Positions 61,246 to 64,000 of a DNA stretch of 64,000 nucleotides are shown here, in pieces. The notes beneath the pieces were generated by a model that ran no database searches, was not told where the DNA came from, and worked only from the letters and a program-made list of their open reading frames with translations. Position 1 is the first letter of the stretch. Each line of letters begins with the position of its first letter. The stretch is from Pseudomonadota bacterium (GTDB lineage Bacteria; Pseudomonadota; Gammaproteobacteria; Acidiferrobacterales; Acidiferrobacteraceae), in contig JAJYDN010000002.1 in NCBI GenBank assembly GCA_021777535.1, positions 64,949 through 128,948 of the forward strand, read 5' to 3'. Made by a program: the position numbers and the translations under genes.

Positions 61246-62570
61246 CAGCGATTGCGCCTCCTCCACCATACCAGGACGCCATTGCCAACAAAGATCAGCG
61301 GCAACACGACCATGAACCCGAAGGCCATGACCGACAGCTGGTCTTGCGAAAGGCGCAGGGTCAGATCGGCTGATGCCCGATTCGGTATGTTGATGAACGC
61401 TTCGTCGTTGGCGACCCAGTTGGCGATGTTCATGGCGAGCGCGAGGTTGCCGCCGTCACCCAGGAAACCGTTGGACACGAAGTCGCTGTCGCCGATGACC
61501 ACTGCGCGGTTTGCCGGCGTTCCCTGCGTCCCCACGAAGGTCGCTCCGAGGATGCGGGGCGCGAGCGTGGCACCGCGGGGCGGCGTGATGACATTGCCAA
61601 GCCGGGTCGTCTGCCGCCAGGCGCTGCCATCGGTGCGCAGGATCGGCGTGCCGCGGAATGACCCCTGCGGGCGCAACGCGAGGGCGGCGGCGGTCGGGAA
61701 CAGGGTGATGAGGTGCATGCCGCGCACCGGATCCACGGCGGGATAGTGATCGACCGTCACAAAGTTCGGCAGTTTGCCGGTCAGCAGCGAAGAGGCCGGA
61801 TCGACGAGAAAGCCGGGCCTGATCCGCAGGCCGAGCAGGCGGGCAAGGGGCTTTAGTCCTTCGGCGTGGTTGGGTTCGGCAAGCCAGACGAGGTTGCCGC
61901 CGCCCTGTACATAGGCCGTGAGCAGTTGCGTCTCGCCGGGCAGGAAGCGGCTGCGCGGGTCGGCAATGACGACCACCGCCGTGCCCGGTTTCGGCAGGGC
62001 GCCCTCGCCCATGTTCAGCATGCGGACGCGAAAGCCCCGATCGCGCAGCTCGGTTGCCCACGCAGACAGGCCAAAGGGTGCGGTGTCCAGGGGGCTGCGT
62101 TCGCCGTTGCCGGTCAGGAACACCATGTCGCGCAGTCCGGTGCGCTCGAGGCCAAAAAGCGTATTGGTGATCGCGGTCTGGCCTGGCGTCACGACCGTCG
62201 CCTGCCGTCCTTTGTAGCGGATACGCAGTTCGCCGTCATAGCTGATGTTGTCGCGGCGCACGGTCTGCGGATGCTTGTCGGGGTCGACGAACTGCAGATG
62301 GATGGCGGGATTGACGCGCTGGTAGCGGGCGACGAGGAGACGGATTTCCCGGCGCAGGGTGCCTGGCGGCGCAAATGCCCGGATCAGTACCGGCCCCTTC
62401 AGGCGCTTGACGACGGCCATGCTGGGGTTGGCGAGACTGTTGCGGCCGTTGGCGGTCCAGTCGGCCTCGTAGCGGAACCGATGGGTGGCGTAGAGGGCGA
62501 GTCCCATGACCGCAAGCCAGAGCACGATGAAACCGAGATTGGCGGCAAGCAGGTTGCGGCGCGCCGACAT
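61245..62570 (-). CDS. GldG-like ABC-type auxiliary protein
   Basis: A 441-residue protein with helices at both ends (LGFIVLWLAVMGLALYATHRF and FMVVLPLIFVGNGVLVWW) and a large periplasmic domain of the ABC_transp_aux (GldG) type: LKGPVLIRAFAPPGTLRREIRLLV, FLTGNGERSPLD, VVVIADPRSRFLPGE and VVIGDSDFVSNGFLG. It is part of the three-gene Gld-type transporter with the permease and ATPase genes upstream. Confidence 0.9.
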   Translation of the reverse strand: MSARRNLLAANLGFIVLWLAVMGLALYATHRFRYEADWTANGRNSLANPSMAVVKRLKGPVLIRAFAPPGTLRREIRLLVARYQRVNPAIHLQFVDPDKHPQTVRRDNISYDGELRIRYKGRQATVVTPGQTAITNTLFGLERTGLRDMVFLTGNGERSPLDTAPFGLSAWATELRDRGFRVRMLNMGEGALPKPGTAVVVIADPRSRFLPGETQLLTAYVQGGGNLVWLAEPNHAEGLKPLARLLGLRIRPGFLVDPASSLLTGKLPNFVTVDHYPAVDPVRGMHLITLFPTAAALALRPQGSFRGTPILRTDGSAWRQTTRLGNVITPPRGATLAPRILGATFVGTQGTPANRAVVIGDSDFVSNGFLGDGGNLALAMNIANWVANDEAFINIPNRASADLTLRLSQDQLSVMAFGFMVVLPLIFVGNGVLVWWRRRNR

Positions 62571-62573
62571 GGC

Positions 62574-63326
62574 CTAGGCCCCCACGCGATCGGCGTCGAG
62601 CCGGCGCACGCTGAGACCGAGGAAGGCCGCTGTCACGAACAGGTAGTAGCTGAGCGCGGAGGTGTCGAACAGGCCGCGCAAAAATGGCTCGTAGTGGTTC
62701 AGTGCCGATAGGTAGGCGACCACGCTGCCGGCGGTCCCGTGACTGCGTCCCGCCCAGTCGATGATCCAGAAGAGGAACAGTACGCCGAAGGTGCTGATGG
62801 CGGCGAGCGTCGGGTGGGTCGTCAGCGTCGACATGAAAAGTCCGACGGCCGCGAAGCTCATGATGAGCAGCACGAGCCCCAGTGTGCCGCAGGCGAGCAT
62901 GCCGAGATCGAGATGGCCGCCGACGAGCAGCGACAAAGGCATCAGCACGGTGAGGGCGACGATGAGGAGAAAGAATGCGAGTACGCCCAGATATTTGCCG
63001 AGGACGATCGTAAGCCGCGACACCGGGGCCGTATAGAGCAGCGTCAGGGTGTGGTTGCGCCGTTCCTCGGCCACCACCCGCATGGTGATGATGGGCGCGA
63101 TCAGCAGCATCAGCACCGCCGCGTTGCCGAGTGTGGGCGCGGCGATCAGCCCCGTGAGCCCCGGCGCATTATGGATCATCGGCAACCGCGGTTCGACCTG
63201 CAGGAACAGGTTGACGTGGCTCAAAAACAGAAAGCCCATGATGAGCTGCACGATGCCGAGGACGATCCAGGCGAGTGGCGACAGAAACAGGTTGCGCAGT
63301 TCACGGCGCGCGATCACGAATATCAT
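62574..63326 (-). CDS. GldF-like ABC permease
   Basis: A 250-residue inner-membrane permease with six hydrophobic segments. It begins MIFVIARRELRNLFLSPLAWIVLGI, typical of the NosY/GldF-type ABC-2 permeases, and has APIITMRVVAEERRNHTLTLLYTAPVSRLTIVLGKYLG. It overlaps the ATPase gene by 4 bases and is followed by the GldG-like gene after 3 bases. Confidence 0.9.
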   Translation of the reverse strand: MIFVIARRELRNLFLSPLAWIVLGIVQLIMGFLFLSHVNLFLQVEPRLPMIHNAPGLTGLIAAPTLGNAAVLMLLIAPIITMRVVAEERRNHTLTLLYTAPVSRLTIVLGKYLGVLAFFLLIVALTVLMPLSLLVGGHLDLGMLACGTLGLVLLIMSFAAVGLFMSTLTTHPTLAAISTFGVLFLFWIIDWAGRSHGTAGSVVAYLSALNHYEPFLRGLFDTSALSYYLFVTAAFLGLSVRRLDADRVGA

Positions 63327-64000
63327 GCCTCACCTGCCGGTCCGGTCAGTTCGACGAAGAGTGCCTCGAGGGATTGCCGCTCGGGGCCGATTTCGTAGAT
63401 ACCCCAGTCGTGTTCGGTCGCAAGCCGGATCAGGGCCTCCGTCGGATCCGCCGATGGTTCATGAAAGAGCCTGAAGCGTGTCTCGTTTTCCGGGGTCACG
63501 GCGCCCACGCCGGGCAGCGCCGCCAGCACCTCCATCGCAGGGCGCCGCCGGAAGGTGACGGCGAGCACCGACGACTGCATGCGGCGGTCCAGATCCGCAA
63601 TGGTTTCGTTCAGGATCAGGTGTCCGCGGTTTATGATCTGTACGCGATCGCAGCTTGCCCGCACCTCCGACAGGATGTGCGTAGAGAGGATCACGGCGTG
63701 GTCGCGGCCGAGTTCGCGGATGAGGATTCTGATCTCGCGCATCTGGATGGGATCGAGGCCACCGGTCGGTTCGTCCAGGATGACGAGATCCGGGTCGTGG
63801 ATGATGGCCTGTGCCAGTCCGGTGCGCTGCTGGAAGCCCTTCGACAGGTGTCCCGTGAGGCGGCGCCCGACCTCGGTGAGTCCGCAGCGTGTCTTGGCGC
63901 GTTCGCGCGCCGCCACCCGCTCTTTCTTCGGCAGGCCATGCAGCGCCGCACAATAATCGAGGAATTCATCGACCGTGAGTTCCCGGTACAGCGGCGGGTT
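63323..64000 (-). CDS. GldA-like ABC ATPase, 5' end beyond the right edge
   Basis: The frame runs in from the right edge without a start: NPPLYRELTVDEFLDYCAAL is followed by LSKGFQQRTGLAQAIIHDP (signature), LVILDEPTGGLDP (Walker B) and ILSTHILSEV (H-loop). The Walker A lies outside the window. A C-terminal domain of about 90 residues is typical of GldA/NatA-type subunits. It heads the Gld-type operon that reads leftward into DUF4340 and mutM. Confidence 0.9.
   Translation of the reverse strand, partial: NPPLYRELTVDEFLDYCAALHGLPKKERVAARERAKTRCGLTEVGRRLTGHLSKGFQQRTGLAQAIIHDPDLVILDEPTGGLDPIQMREIRILIRELGRDHAVILSTHILSEVRASCDRVQIINRGHLILNETIADLDRRMQSSVLAVTFRRRPAMEVLAALPGVGAVTPENETRFRLFHEPSADPTEALIRLATEHDWGIYEIGPERQSLEALFVELTGPAGEA

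Overview
The window is GC-rich bacterial chromosome. It most resembles an acidophilic gammaproteobacterium of the iron/sulfur-oxidising kind (Acidiferrobacter-like). That placement is inference from gene content: a P3A-type plasma-membrane H+-ATPase, a ClC H+/Cl- antiporter, an RpoH with the QRKLFFNLR box, and a coaD-fdx-ftsY-ftsE-ftsX-rpoH order typical of this class. No rRNA or CRISPR array was seen. One tRNA gene, tRNA-Arg(CCT), is present.

Layout. 1-6030: a left-edge aromatic-rich lipoprotein (cut), a PLD-like protein, a zinc alcohol dehydrogenase, a dienelactone hydrolase, a methyltransferase and a class I fructose-bisphosphate aldolase. 6031-12303: sparsely coded DNA around a secreted 723-residue protein made of ten FapC-like amyloid repeats, a DUF3050 protein and a small membrane protein. 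12304-13883: a 1.5-kb remnant of an integrative element bounded by a 26-bp direct repeat of the tRNA-Arg gene; it holds a frameshifted HigB-type toxin, its intact antitoxin and an integrase stub. 13942-21753: host-attachment-family protein, PNPOx-like protein, DUF2459 lipoprotein, CpxP/Spy-like chaperone, MFS transporter, CBS-domain protein and the proton ATPase.

21824-34413 is a stress and central-carbon block: alpha/beta hydrolase, erythromycin-esterase-like protein and phosphoribosyltransferase in overlapping frames, an FtsH protease, then iPGM, pyruvate dehydrogenase E1 beta and alpha, PEP synthase and dihydrolipoamide dehydrogenase. No E2 gene is present. 34719-41108 is a tripartite drug/toxin exporter (TolC, HlyD, double-NBD ATPase, two ABC-2 permeases, YbhGFSR type).

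41661-42485 holds decayed recombinase-associated genes. 42849-51404 is a compact operon in the VirB2-3-4-5-6-8-9-10 (TrbC-D-E-J-L-F-G-I) order, followed by an outer-membrane-like protein and a lipoprotein. It has no VirB1, VirB11, VirD4 or relaxase, its VirB4 has an altered Walker A motif, and its VirB10-like protein lacks a visible membrane anchor. This is the strongest candidate for an undescribed machine.

51457-64000 is a long minus-strand run that reads, in transcription order, Gld-type ABC transporter and DUF4340 protein, MutM, dynamin-like GTPase, ClC antiporter, RsmD, CoaD, ferredoxin, FtsY, FtsE, FtsX. It is followed by rpoH, whose own promoter region carries a near-perfect CIRCE operator, so HrcA probably represses the heat-shock sigma factor here.
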